A stretch of DNA of 64,000 nt, taken from NCBI RefSeq assembly GCF_014698845.1, contig NZ_JACJTV010000025.1, positions 21,610 to 85,609 on the forward strand, in the 5' to 3' direction. Positions 18,067 to 26,953 of this stretch are shown piece after piece; position 1 is the stretch's first letter, and each line of letters opens with the position of its first letter. Under the pieces are notes generated by a model that was not told the origin of the DNA, did no database searches, and worked only from the letters and a program-made list of their open reading frames with translations. Source of the DNA: Coleofasciculus sp. FACHB-1120 (GTDB lineage: Bacteria; Cyanobacteriota; Cyanobacteriia; Cyanobacteriales; FACHB-T130). Position numbers and translations under genes: made by a program.

Positions 18067-18804
18067 ATGATTCGTATGGCTACCTTAAGAAAAACATTTT
18101 CAGCCTTAACCTTCAGCACAATCTGCTCAGTTTCTTTATCTACGCTGATGGCACCTAGAAGCATACAAGCTGCCACATTGACCACATTGACTTTTAATGA
18201 ACTACCCACTCAACCAGTAGATGATTTAAGTTTTAAGGGAGTCACCTTTGATTTCAAAGTAGATGGAATAGACTCAACTGCTGCCACCTACAATGTTGTA
18301 AGAACTTTGGATCTATCAGAAATAGCAGGTCGCCCACCAGGAACTATACTCTATAACTTAGATTTATCACCCCCCGTTTTAGCAACCAATGCCCCTGGTA
18401 TCCTTACACTTGACTTCACCATGCCGACGGCAGAACTCATGTTCGACGTGGCAAGTTTAGTGAATTTTCAATTTCAGCCTATGCCTACATTTACTATTGA
18501 ACTCTTTAATGAGGCGTTAAGTTCTATTAGCATCCAGCAAGTGCTTCTGGATGAAGACATAATCGACGTGTTTCCCTCTCCGGTAAGAGAGGCTGTTGTG
18601 GGTAAAACTTTTGCATACAACGGAACTTCAGTAAAACGGGCAGTTATAGATTTCAGCAACACAGGTTCAGTTGGATTTGACAACTTGACTTATCAAGCTG
18701 CTACTCAAACCGCTTCGGTTCCCGAACCCGGTTCTGGATTGGGTTTACTGGCATTGGGTGCTTTGGGTGCAACTTCACGACTTAAGCGCAAACAGAAAAA
18801 GTAA
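18067..18804 (+). CDS. PEP-CTERM sorting-domain protein (single)
   Basis: About 245 residues from the ATG at 18067 (an in-frame TTG at 18034 lies inside the 25-base duplication and is unlikely). Signal peptide about residues 1-35 ending near SIQAAT; mature part is beta-rich (LTFNELPTQPVDDLSFKGVT, ILTLDFTMPTAELMFDVASL, SVGFDNLTY), the look of lectin-like or choice-of-anchor domains. The C-terminus is VPEPGSGLGLLALGALGA followed by RLKRKQKK, close to the tails of pair B. It is the fifth PEP-CTERM gene in a row, followed by a convergent helicase gene that ends one base beyond its stop. Confidence 0.82.
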   Translation: MIRMATLRKTFSALTFSTICSVSLSTLMAPRSIQAATLTTLTFNELPTQPVDDLSFKGVTFDFKVDGIDSTAATYNVVRTLDLSEIAGRPPGTILYNLDLSPPVLATNAPGILTLDFTMPTAELMFDVASLVNFQFQPMPTFTIELFNEALSSISIQQVLLDEDIIDVFPSPVREAVVGKTFAYNGTSVKRAVIDFSNTGSVGFDNLTYQAATQTASVPEPGSGLGLLALGALGATSRLKRKQKK

Positions 18805-18805
18805 A

Positions 18806-21217
18806 CTAACTCGGCATCCTAGACAAAGCAACCACCGATTTAGGAAAGCGACTCTTCAACGCGGGTATCACCGGACACGGTTTTTTCTCCTGTAAATTGT
18901 CTTGATTATTCCAGTTGAAGGTATTCCAGCGAAAAGGTCCCTTTTGAGCAGCTGCCATCCAGAGTAGGCGCTTCGCCCGTGTCATCGCCACGTAGAGGAG
19001 GCGGAATTCCTCTGCATTTTTGAGTTGTCCCGCTTGTTCCCAGGCTGCGGGTGCTGGGGGTAAGGGATATTGACCGTGAAGACTGGCGCGAATCTGTGCC
19101 CTAGCGACCTCTGCTAGGGTAAAATCGCCCAGAAATTGGGCAGCAGTGGGCACCCAAGGACTGCCGGGAATGCTATCTTCGTGCAAAAACGGCATAAAGA
19201 CATAATCCCAGTCCAGTCCCTTGGCTTTGTGCATGGTGATGATGGTGAGTTGACCGGCGCGGACATAGCGGGCGTCTGTGTCCTCAGTTTCTACGGGTTC
19301 AAAGCGCTCGGAATTCACAATTTCGCTTAAGACTTCCAGAGTGGAACTCATAGAACTGTTGCCGTAGGTTTGTTGGGCGATACGTTCGGCTAATTTATCC
19401 GCTGTGGCGAGTTCGGACGGGTCGTATTTTAAGGTGAGAGCGAGAAAGGTCGGCAATTGGTAGTGGGGCAGTTCCAAGCGGGCGCGAAGCAAACTGCGAC
19501 AGTACCGCGCCGCCTGATGCACGGGCGGCGTTTGGGGAGGATCGAGCGGCCCGGGATAGAGAAATTGCTCTGGAAAAGTGGCGAGGGCGTTGAGGTCTTG
19601 GGTGGGAATCAGCTGACGCTGTACGAGTACCTCTAGTGCGGCTTTTATGTAGTCGGGGGAGTGGGGACGATCGAGAAATTGTAAGAGGGCGAGGATTTCG
19701 GTGGGGACGTTAGAGTGGCGATCGCTCTGGGAAACATCGTACACCTGAATTTTGTGCTGAGCTTGCAGATAACTCAGCCTTTCAGCCACAAATCGGGCTT
19801 GCCGATTTTCCCGCACCAAAACCGCCGCCCGACCTTTGGGATTTTTCTCAAATAATTCGATCGTCCGTTCTCCGATCAGCTGGACGGTATGGTAAATGTC
19901 GCGGGGGGTATAGATTTCCAATCCTCGACCCGTTGGTTCGGGGTTGGCGTCAGATTGGGGATCTCCTGAGTCAACGGGATGAATCGTTTGGGGACGAAAG
20001 GGAAGTTCAGTTGGGTTTTGGGAGGATTTTGACGCGGTAAGCGGACTTGTGCCCCTACGGTCGGGTTTGCCTCCATAGGTGTGATTCACCCACTCCAGGA
20101 CGAAGTTCGCGGCATCAACAATGGTTTGACTACTTCGACCCGCGCGATCCATCGTTGCCAACCGTTCCTGGGCTTCGCAGGCTTCGCAGAAGCGACGGAA
20201 GTAAATCGGATCGGCAGGGGTGAAAGTGGAGTTAATCGCCTGGTTGGGGTCTCCCACGCGCACCAAGTTGAGGGCTGGGGAATTGCTGGCGGGTGGAGCG
20301 GCGAGAATTTCTAAAAGTCGGCTTTGGAGGGGGCTAGAGTCTTGGGCTTCATCTTCAAAGACGGCAAAGACTTGATTTTGCCAAAGTTGGCGGGCGCTTT
20401 CGTTTTGCAGCACCCGCAGGGCACCGAGAATCATTTCGTCGTAGTCGATCAAGTCGCGCGATCGCAATAAAGCTTGATATTGCTCGTACAACCCAGCAGC
20501 TACACTCAAAATTCCATAATCATCCGGCGTCTGTCTTGCTAGTTCCCACAAATTCTCCGGCAACAATCCAGAGCTTTTTGCTTCGTGAATGACTGTGTTA
20601 GCAAGACTGGGCAACACTTCGGTACGTAAGACTGCCTGACGGCGCAACCGCTCGGTTTCTTCCCCATCAAATTGCAATCCCTCCAGCAGCGTGGAGTAGC
20701 GCTGAGGATTGTGAGAAATCCATCGCTCTACGCAGTCCCGAATTAAGCGGTGACTTTGGTTCGGAGAAACCAAAGTTACCGTTTCCAAATTCAAACCCGA
20801 TAGCTCTGGATGGCGGGTAGCAATATTCAGTGCCAAACCGTGTAACGTATGGACAACAAAGCCAGTTTGCGGTAGTCGCAAATCCTCCCGCAGGCACTGC
20901 CGAATCTTGGCTTTAATATTTGCCGCAGCCGAGCGAGTAAAGGTGACAACGACTAAATAGCGTCGAGTATGCAATTGGTAACGAGCGATCGCTAAAGCCG
21001 CCGCCACTGCCATCCCGGTCGATTTACCCGCACCGGGTACGGCAGACACCGCCAAAGGGCCACCTCGCCAGTCAGCCATGCTTTGCTGCCCCGCTCGCAA
21101 CCCATTGCGGAGTCGCTGCATTGCCTGTTCGCGCACTGCTGCTAGCGACACCTGAGCCAAATCCGGCACCATTTGGGCTGCTGTACCATCTGGGTGAATA
21201 AGATTATCGTCATTCAT
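18806..21217 (-). CDS. UvrD/Rep-type superfamily 1 DNA helicase
   Basis: The 803-residue protein has the SF1A helicase motifs in order: Walker A VPGAGKSTGMAV (about residue 60), Walker B VFEDEAQDSSPLQ, motif III RVGDPNQAIN, and motifs V-VI TMHKAKGLDWDYVF and LLYVAMTRAKRLLW near the C-terminus. It is an ATP-driven 3'-5' helicase for DNA repair or replication restart. It lacks the C-terminal nuclease of RecB/AddA and is longer than typical UvrD only by a Pro-rich insert between domains 1 and 2 (about residues 380-420). Monocistronic, convergent with the PEP-CTERM genes. Confidence 0.9.
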   Translation of the reverse strand: MNDDNLIHPDGTAAQMVPDLAQVSLAAVREQAMQRLRNGLRAGQQSMADWRGGPLAVSAVPGAGKSTGMAVAAALAIARYQLHTRRYLVVVTFTRSAAANIKAKIRQCLREDLRLPQTGFVVHTLHGLALNIATRHPELSGLNLETVTLVSPNQSHRLIRDCVERWISHNPQRYSTLLEGLQFDGEETERLRRQAVLRTEVLPSLANTVIHEAKSSGLLPENLWELARQTPDDYGILSVAAGLYEQYQALLRSRDLIDYDEMILGALRVLQNESARQLWQNQVFAVFEDEAQDSSPLQSRLLEILAAPPASNSPALNLVRVGDPNQAINSTFTPADPIYFRRFCEACEAQERLATMDRAGRSSQTIVDAANFVLEWVNHTYGGKPDRRGTSPLTASKSSQNPTELPFRPQTIHPVDSGDPQSDANPEPTGRGLEIYTPRDIYHTVQLIGERTIELFEKNPKGRAAVLVRENRQARFVAERLSYLQAQHKIQVYDVSQSDRHSNVPTEILALLQFLDRPHSPDYIKAALEVLVQRQLIPTQDLNALATFPEQFLYPGPLDPPQTPPVHQAARYCRSLLRARLELPHYQLPTFLALTLKYDPSELATADKLAERIAQQTYGNSSMSSTLEVLSEIVNSERFEPVETEDTDARYVRAGQLTIITMHKAKGLDWDYVFMPFLHEDSIPGSPWVPTAAQFLGDFTLAEVARAQIRASLHGQYPLPPAPAAWEQAGQLKNAEEFRLLYVAMTRAKRLLWMAAAQKGPFRWNTFNWNNQDNLQEKKPCPVIPALKSRFPKSVVALSRMPS

Positions 21218-21240
21218 GGCTAATGGCTTGTGAGAGTTTT

Positions 21241-21330
21241 GAGTTGTAGAGTCGCGGTTTGTCGCGTCTAAGGTTTAAGTTTTGAGGTTTGAGTTGTAAA
21301 GTCGCGGTTTATCGCGTTTGAGGTTTGAGT
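21241..21330. repeat. Two 40-base direct repeats upstream of the GT39 gene
   Basis: Units 21241-21280 and 21291-21330 begin GAGTTGTA and contain GTCGCGGTTT, differing at five positions, with a 10-base spacer TTTGAGGTTT. They are flanked by GAGTTTTGAG-type simple sequence. They lie between divergent genes, so they may contain promoter elements. Confidence 0.65.
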
Positions 21331-21403
21331 TCCAAGAGAATTTTTTAGTTCAAAATTTAACACTTAAAACTTTTTACTAATTAGCAGCTAACAACAGAAA
21401 AAC

Positions 21404-23224
21404 ATGAATCGCCTAAAGTTCTTTCTACATTATTTAGCGCTAGCTGGGGTAATTGTCTTGGGCGCTGCTTTGCGGTTTTGGCATCTTGACCTGAAACCGC
21501 TGTGGCTAGATGAGGTGATTACAGGGTTATTTAGTTTGGGACGGACTTACAATGATGTCCCGCTCGACATAGTTTTTCCCCTATCAACCTTAAAGCAAAT
21601 TTTTACCCTGAAGCCAGACGTTAGCTGTGCTGAAATTGCTCATACACTTGCAACTCAGTCTACCCATCCTCCCCTATTTTTTTGTCTGATGCACGGCTGG
21701 CTAAAATTACTCAGCCATGAGTACGGACACGGCGCTACCGTCCCCCTACTTCTCAGCACGGACTTGCGATCGCTCCCTGCAATTTTCGGAGTCGGCGCGA
21801 TCGCGGCAATTTACTGGCTGGGTCGCATCGCCTTCTTCCCCGCTGTCGGTTTGATGACCGCCGCAATCATGGCGGTTTCCCCTTTTGGCGTCTACCTCTC
21901 CCAAGAAGCACGGCACTACACCCTCCCGGTGCTGTTGATTACCTTGGCACTGGTAGGATTCATTCAAATTCAGCAAGACCTGGAAAAAAATCGGCAGACG
22001 GGATGGCGCGTTTGGCTTGGCTGGGGAGTTGTCAACAGTATTGCCTTCTACGTCCACTACTTTTTTGTCTTGGCTTTCGTGGCGCAGCTGGTGACGCTCC
22101 TGACGATATTTTACTGGCGGCGGCGATCGCTCAAAATTCACACCTGGGTTGGGCTGAGTCTGACAATTTTGGGGATTGTACTCAGCTTTCTGCCTTGGTT
22201 GCCGGTACTACTGGGACATTCTGGACGTTCCGAAACCAGTTGGCTTCCGTCTCCTCATAATGTTGCTCCTTTATACCAAACTTTGGTCGGTTGGCTGCTG
22301 ATGGCGATCGCCCTACCCGTAGAAAGTCAGCCTTTATGGATTGCGATTCCATCGGGGCTGTTGATGCTTCTGTTTGGCTGTTGGCTGGGATGGCAAATTT
22401 ATAATTTTTTCAAGGGAAAGACGCAATTAACCGCCTCTGGAGGACGCACGCAGGTAAATCCAAGTCGTTTTAAGCCCCTCTCCTACTCAGCAATTTTCAC
22501 CTTGGGTAGTTTCACCCTTTGCGTGCTGCTGCAATTCTTAGCCATTGTCTACCTGCTAGACAAAGACATCACCATTGCCCCCCGCTATCACTTTGTCTAT
22601 TACCCAGCTTTGTGCGCCCTTTTGGGAGCTATGCTGACAATTGGGAATGCGGCAAAAGAATTGCCGACTGAAAATGCCCAAGAAAATTTTGATGGAAATG
22701 CACGAACTCAGCACAAAAGGCAAGATCGATACTTACTCCTGAGTCCTCAGTCCTCAGTTGTACTGCTAGTTTCCCTTCTCAGCAGTGTCTTTGTTGTTTC
22801 TAACCTGGCATTCTTAAAGCCCTTTAACCCCTTGCAAGTCTCCCACCACATGAACTTAGAACCCACCGTTCCCCTCATGGTTGTGGTGGGATACCACGAT
22901 TCCCAGGATGTCGCTTTGGGATTAAGCTTTGCCCTGGCAGTCGAAAAAATTCGGGCACCCCGCATCGGTGATTTTGAGCCGGAGGACGAGAAAGCCTACT
23001 TTGCTTTCTTAAACGCGAAACCTACTTATGATGCCCTTTGGCAAAATCTCTCGGCTATCCAAACTCCATTGGAATCGCCGCTGAACTTGTGGGTGGTTGC
23101 CCCTGGACTCAAGCGGGTCGATTATCCCCAGTCTTTGGCACTTGCCGAGCCAACGAGTTGTACGATTGACTCTACTCAGCACTACCGAATCGGGGTTCCT
23201 TATCAGCTATATCGGTGTCGTTAG
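21404..23224 (+). CDS. GT39-like integral-membrane glycosyltransferase
   Basis: The 606-residue protein has about 9-11 membrane helices. Its first periplasmic loop has the GT-C landmark: LRFWHLDLKPLWLDEVITG, with the Asp-Glu pair right after helix 1. The middle holds PPLFFCLMHGWLKLL and SQEARHYTLPVL, both typical of PMT/ArnT-like (GT39 and dolichol-phosphate-sugar-using) enzymes. They transfer sugar from a polyprenyl-phosphate donor to protein or lipid on the outer face of the membrane. The C-terminal soluble part (about 480-606) is variable. A short segment near residue 445 is encoded by a TCCTCAG heptamer tract (22740-22760). Confidence 0.82.
   Translation: MNRLKFFLHYLALAGVIVLGAALRFWHLDLKPLWLDEVITGLFSLGRTYNDVPLDIVFPLSTLKQIFTLKPDVSCAEIAHTLATQSTHPPLFFCLMHGWLKLLSHEYGHGATVPLLLSTDLRSLPAIFGVGAIAAIYWLGRIAFFPAVGLMTAAIMAVSPFGVYLSQEARHYTLPVLLITLALVGFIQIQQDLEKNRQTGWRVWLGWGVVNSIAFYVHYFFVLAFVAQLVTLLTIFYWRRRSLKIHTWVGLSLTILGIVLSFLPWLPVLLGHSGRSETSWLPSPHNVAPLYQTLVGWLLMAIALPVESQPLWIAIPSGLLMLLFGCWLGWQIYNFFKGKTQLTASGGRTQVNPSRFKPLSYSAIFTLGSFTLCVLLQFLAIVYLLDKDITIAPRYHFVYYPALCALLGAMLTIGNAAKELPTENAQENFDGNARTQHKRQDRYLLLSPQSSVVLLVSLLSSVFVVSNLAFLKPFNPLQVSHHMNLEPTVPLMVVVGYHDSQDVALGLSFALAVEKIRAPRIGDFEPEDEKAYFAFLNAKPTYDALWQNLSAIQTPLESPLNLWVVAPGLKRVDYPQSLALAEPTSCTIDSTQHYRIGVPYQLYRCR
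22740..22760. repeat. STRR heptamer tract inside the GT39 gene
   Basis: GAGTCCT CAGTCCT CAG: heptamers related to those inserted in glgP at about 50697-50729. They encode SPQSS in a loop between two membrane helices, so they do not break the frame. Confidence 0.6.
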
Positions 23225-23356
23225 CCAGTTTTGAGTTTTGAGTTTAGGAGTTACGAACCAGGAACGGAAAAATGAACTGCGTAAGTGTTGCGAAGCGCGA
23301 TCTCAATCCTAAATGATTCATGAAATCTTGGCTCTCTCTTCTTACTCTTCCTAATG
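23225..23356. other. Intergenic spacer after the GT39 gene
   Basis: A 130-base stretch with AGTTTTGAGTTTTGAG simple sequence and no gene; it borders the MITE-like element on the left. Confidence 0.4.
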
Positions 23357-23702
23357 GGACTTAGGCAAAAACCACGGCGAAAATGGCTTAAAACCTAAAC
23401 AGAGAAAGACTTTCAGCTCGAATATGCATAAATCCAGTGTTTACAAGGGTTTCAGGCGTTTTTATGTCATCGACGTCTTTCCCTTGCCTGGAAAGCTTTT
23501 CAGCCTTTTTAGAGCCTTGAAATTTGTTTAAGTCCCGCTAAGCGCTTCGCGCAGGCTACGCCAACGCGCTCTATAGCGCTAACGCGCATGGCTTCGCTAG
23601 TGCGTCTTCGCGGTTCCTAAAAAAAATTTACAACTCAAATAGGACTGCTATATCTTCGCTTTAGACAAGAATAAGAGTTTGAGAGTGTTTTTGCCTAAGT
23701 CC
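23357..23702. mobile_element. MITE-like element with 16-base terminal inverted repeats
   Basis: Ends 23357-23372 (GGACTTAGGCAAAAAC) and 23687-23702 are exactly complementary; the 346-base body encodes nothing. A second partial end (GTTTAAGTCCC) at about 23526-23536 suggests a shorter element of about 180 bases into which a block of GCGC-rich palindromes (23537-23620, AAGCGCTTCGCGC, CGCTATAGCG) was later inserted. No certain target duplication is seen. It could be a non-autonomous derivative of an IS whose ends start GGACTTA, as do those of the IS at 54 kb, but the ends are not the same. Confidence 0.65.
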
Positions 23703-23753
23703 TGGAATTAAAGAATTCTACTGTAACTCAAAACTCCGATCGCCCATTGACAA

Positions 23754-24854
23754 CTATTCCTCAATCTGCCATAAATCCTTAGTCATGTCTTCATCGACAA
23801 TTTTCTTCGGACGCAACACCAGGAGGATTTGTCCCAAGATGGGCACAGTAGGAGCATCGGGGAACCAGTGAAGTTGCAGCTCTCCTGACTGGTCAACGAT
23901 AAAATAGCTGCTGTCATTCCATTCTTGTCGAGATCGATCGATGAGAACTAGAATTCCTTCCGGTTTGTTGGTATGTTGGCTGGGCAACTGGCTGCTGTTG
24001 CAGAGAATGACGACCGGGTCTTGTGCGTTCAAGACGACTTGCCAACCGGGTAGAGATACCCAAGATCCACTCCAAGAAGTTTGCACTAAGCGGAACGGCT
24101 CAATTTGTTCCACTGGGGGAACCAATTGTAAGTCTGCGGGTGTCAAAGGCAAGGCACCGGCGACGGGTATCGTCCGAGGGAGTTGTTCGTCCTCGTCCAG
24201 TCGGTACAGGGGCAAAGAGGGGGCGCGACGAGGGGCAGCACCAGCGACTCCTTCAGTTAGCAGCTGTTCGATTTGATTTCGAGCAGTTTGGCTGTGAGCA
24301 AACATTAAGCCGCGTGCAAGAAAACGCGATCGCTCTTGCAAATTACTTAATTGTTTTGCCCGTCTCCAATACTGATAAGCAACCGCGTCTCCAGGATGGT
24401 CGGTAAATCCCTGTGGCAGAGTCCGCATCCGGGACAATTCTTTCACGTCTTTGGCGACTTCACGGGCAACATCGGAGTCGAGGTTTCTGGCTCGGATAAA
24501 GTCTGCCGCTGCGACCCGTTCTGGCTCAGTGAGAATCCGCAACTCGTATAAAATATCACTGCCAGTGCGAGAATAGTGCGATCGCACTTCTTCTACCGCC
24601 CCACCATTCACCAACGACGTATAAACCTGTGAGCCTACAATTACTTGATTCTGATGCACCGGCTCAAAGCCGGTTGCCTCAAAAATCGCTTGGGTACTGT
24701 AACCAGCTTTTTGCAATTTGGCACAGGAGTGTCCCCAGTCAACCCAGGTTCCTTCTTTACGTCGGAGCAACAACAGCAAATCTTCGGCATTCACGTTCTC
24801 TGATTCTGGTTGAAGGCTACGATCGGGAGTGTCTGAGGAAGGTGTATCAGTCAT
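23754..24854 (-). CDS. raf1: RuBisCO accumulation factor 1
   Basis: The 366-residue protein aligns throughout with Raf1: an N-terminal alpha domain (LLLLLRRKEGTWVDWGHSC, then LQKAGYSTQAIFEATGFEP at about residues 45-65), a charged linker, and the C-terminal beta domain (for example QTSWSGSWVSLPGWQVV and the ILVLRPKK end). Raf1 dimers bind RbcL dimers and help assemble the RbcL8 core in the cytoplasm. It acts on Form IB RuBisCO, consistent with a beta-cyanobacterium. Full length; no rbc gene is near. The ATG is well placed and alone in frame. Confidence 0.95.
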   Translation of the reverse strand: MTDTPSSDTPDRSLQPESENVNAEDLLLLLRRKEGTWVDWGHSCAKLQKAGYSTQAIFEATGFEPVHQNQVIVGSQVYTSLVNGGAVEEVRSHYSRTGSDILYELRILTEPERVAAADFIRARNLDSDVAREVAKDVKELSRMRTLPQGFTDHPGDAVAYQYWRRAKQLSNLQERSRFLARGLMFAHSQTARNQIEQLLTEGVAGAAPRRAPSLPLYRLDEDEQLPRTIPVAGALPLTPADLQLVPPVEQIEPFRLVQTSWSGSWVSLPGWQVVLNAQDPVVILCNSSQLPSQHTNKPEGILVLIDRSRQEWNDSSYFIVDQSGELQLHWFPDAPTVPILGQILLVLRPKKIVDEDMTKDLWQIEE

Positions 24855-25089
24855 AATGACCCCAAAAAGCTTTTCATCGCTATCAAGCGACCAGGAACGT
24901 TTTTAAATGTATCGCGTTCGGGTCACGAATAAATTTACATCGCAAGTTTTAGTTTGGATATCCCTGAAACCGGAAATTCCTGGTTATATCATTTCTCCCG
25001 AAAGTGCTACTAAACAATCGGTCTTAAGATAGATGTTTTGTGTATCTGAATTTGCATTAACAAGTTGACCAAGAGTTTGTTGTATCGTT

Positions 25090-26037
25090 ATGGACAATGC
25101 TATTCCAGAGCTTGATAGTATCAGCCGTCAGTTAATGAGCCTAGAACGCCCCAAGAAGCCCAAAATGTTGGTGGTAGACGATGAGCCAGATAATTTAGAC
25201 TTGCTCTACCGCACTTTTCGACGAGATTTCAATGTGCTGAGAGCCGAAAGCGGTATTCACGCCCTGGAAGTGCTGGCGACAGAAGGGGAAGTAGCCGTGA
25301 TTATCTCCGATCAGCGGATGCCAGAAATGAAGGGAACGGAATTTTTGAGCAGAACCGTGCCCAAGTTCCCGGATACGGTACGAATTATCCTCACGGGTTT
25401 TACCGATGTGGAAGATTTGGTAGAAGCGATTAATTCTGGACAAGTCTACAAGTACATCACCAAGCCTTGGGACCCCAACGAATTGAAGGCGGTAGTCCAG
25501 CGGGCAGCAGATACCTATGAATTGCTGAAGCAACGCACGGAGGAACTGTATCGCGCTCAAGCACAAACGGCACTGCTGGCAACGATTGTGCAAGTGGCTC
25601 AGGAGTCTCCCAATGTGGAAGCAACCCTAGAACCCATTGCCAGTGCCTTTGGCAGGAATTTCGCAGCAGATGGCTGTATTTTACAGCAGGTACAAGGCAA
25701 TCAGCTGGTAGCGGCAAAAGGAACTTATAGTGCCGGAGGCGACACGGAAAACTGGCTGGAAAAAGACCCTCTGGTACAGGATGCGATCGCATCCGGGAAA
25801 CTTCAGATTTGGGTGAATACTCCGGGAAATCCCCCTCCAGAGAGTATCGAACAATACCAAGCTTCCGGTCTTCAGGCGCATCTGGTAATCCCCATCATCT
25901 ACCGAGGCGACGTGCTAGCGTTGCTATCACTCCAGTGGAAACGACCCTGCAAACTGCGCGAAGATGAGTTGAGACTTATTCACCTATCTGCCCAGCAGGT
26001 TGCTCTGGTTCTGACCACAACCCGCACTCATCAGTAA
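25090..26037 (+). CDS. Response regulator with C-terminal GAF domain
   Basis: The 315-residue protein has a receiver domain (about residues 24-145) with acidic pair VVDDEPDN, phospho-acceptor Asp in VIISDQRMP, the conserved Thr-rich ILTGFTD, and Lys in YITKPWDPNELKAVV. A short coiled coil (about 145-165) leads to a GAF domain (about 168-310: ILQQVQGNQLVAAKGTYSAG, then HLVIPIIYRGDVLALLSLQW). There is no DNA-binding or catalytic output domain, so it probably signals by protein interaction. The GAF lacks the Cys of bilin-binding GAFs. No sensor kinase gene is adjacent. Confidence 0.88.
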   Translation: MDNAIPELDSISRQLMSLERPKKPKMLVVDDEPDNLDLLYRTFRRDFNVLRAESGIHALEVLATEGEVAVIISDQRMPEMKGTEFLSRTVPKFPDTVRIILTGFTDVEDLVEAINSGQVYKYITKPWDPNELKAVVQRAADTYELLKQRTEELYRAQAQTALLATIVQVAQESPNVEATLEPIASAFGRNFAADGCILQQVQGNQLVAAKGTYSAGGDTENWLEKDPLVQDAIASGKLQIWVNTPGNPPPESIEQYQASGLQAHLVIPIIYRGDVLALLSLQWKRPCKLREDELRLIHLSAQQVALVLTTTRTHQ

Positions 26038-26111
26038 TGGAAGACTGGCTAATTGGGTAAATTAATTTCCCATTAGCCAGTCTTCCATTCGCCATTCGCA
26101 ACTGTAACATC

Positions 26112-26813
26112 ATGACTTCTGAGCATATCCAAGCCATTTTTGACCGCATTGCACCCGTTTACGACCAGCTTAACGATCGCTTAAGTCTGGGACAGCACCG
26201 CGTATGGAAGCTGATGACGGTGAAGTGGAGTCATGCCAGTCAGGGAGATATTTGCTTAGATGTCTGCTGTGGGAGTGGTGACATTGCCCAGCTACTGGCG
26301 CGACAGGTGGGAGAAAAAGGTCAGGTCTTTGGGGTGGATTTTTCACCGGCGCAATTAGCGATCGCCAGAGAGCGGTGCGAAAATAGGGACACCCAAAACA
26401 AGTGCCCCATCACCTGGATAGAAGGAGATGCCCTGAATCTCCCCTTCCCCGACAACCATTTCGACTGCGCCACAATGGGTTACGGACTTCGCAACGTCAC
26501 CGATATTCCCCGCTGTCTTGAGGAATTGCACCGCGTCCTCAAGCCGGGTGCCAAAGCCGCTATCCTAGACTTCCATCGTCCCAGCAACCCTTTAATGCGA
26601 AGCTTTCAGCAATGGTATCTCGATACCATCGTCGTCCCAACTGCCAAACAAATGGGATTGACTGAAGAATATGCCTACATTAGCCCTAGCTTAGATAAAT
26701 TTCCCACGGGCAGCAAACAAGTAGATTTAGCCGGAAAAGCGGGATTTACCGCCGCTACCCACTATCAAATTGCGGGTGGGGTGATGGGCGTATTGTTAGT
26801 AACCAAAGCCTAA
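26112..26813 (+). CDS. menG: Demethylphylloquinone/quinone methyltransferase (UbiE/MenG family)
   Basis: The 233-residue protein shows UbiE/MenG signatures: VYDQLNDRLSLGQHRVWK (residues about 18-35), SAM motif I DVCCGSGDIAQLL and the family motif TMGYGLRNVTDIP followed by VLKPGAKAAILDFHRPS. In cyanobacteria this enzyme completes phylloquinone synthesis by methylating 2-phytyl-1,4-naphthoquinone; phylloquinone is the electron carrier of photosystem I. Full length, ATG at 26112. Context is not informative, other men genes are not in the window. Substrate assignment is by lineage rather than sequence proof. Confidence 0.88.
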   Translation: MTSEHIQAIFDRIAPVYDQLNDRLSLGQHRVWKLMTVKWSHASQGDICLDVCCGSGDIAQLLARQVGEKGQVFGVDFSPAQLAIARERCENRDTQNKCPITWIEGDALNLPFPDNHFDCATMGYGLRNVTDIPRCLEELHRVLKPGAKAAILDFHRPSNPLMRSFQQWYLDTIVVPTAKQMGLTEEYAYISPSLDKFPTGSKQVDLAGKAGFTAATHYQIAGGVMGVLLVTKA

Positions 26814-26953
26814 GATGGTAGTAGGGGGTAGCAGATGAGTTTTGAGTAATCAGTGTTGAGTTATGAGTTATGAATTGACCCTAACTCAATGCTTGAAACT
26901 CAACATTCATAACTTCCCTTAAAACGTAACCCCTGCCTAATTGGATCGCCGCC

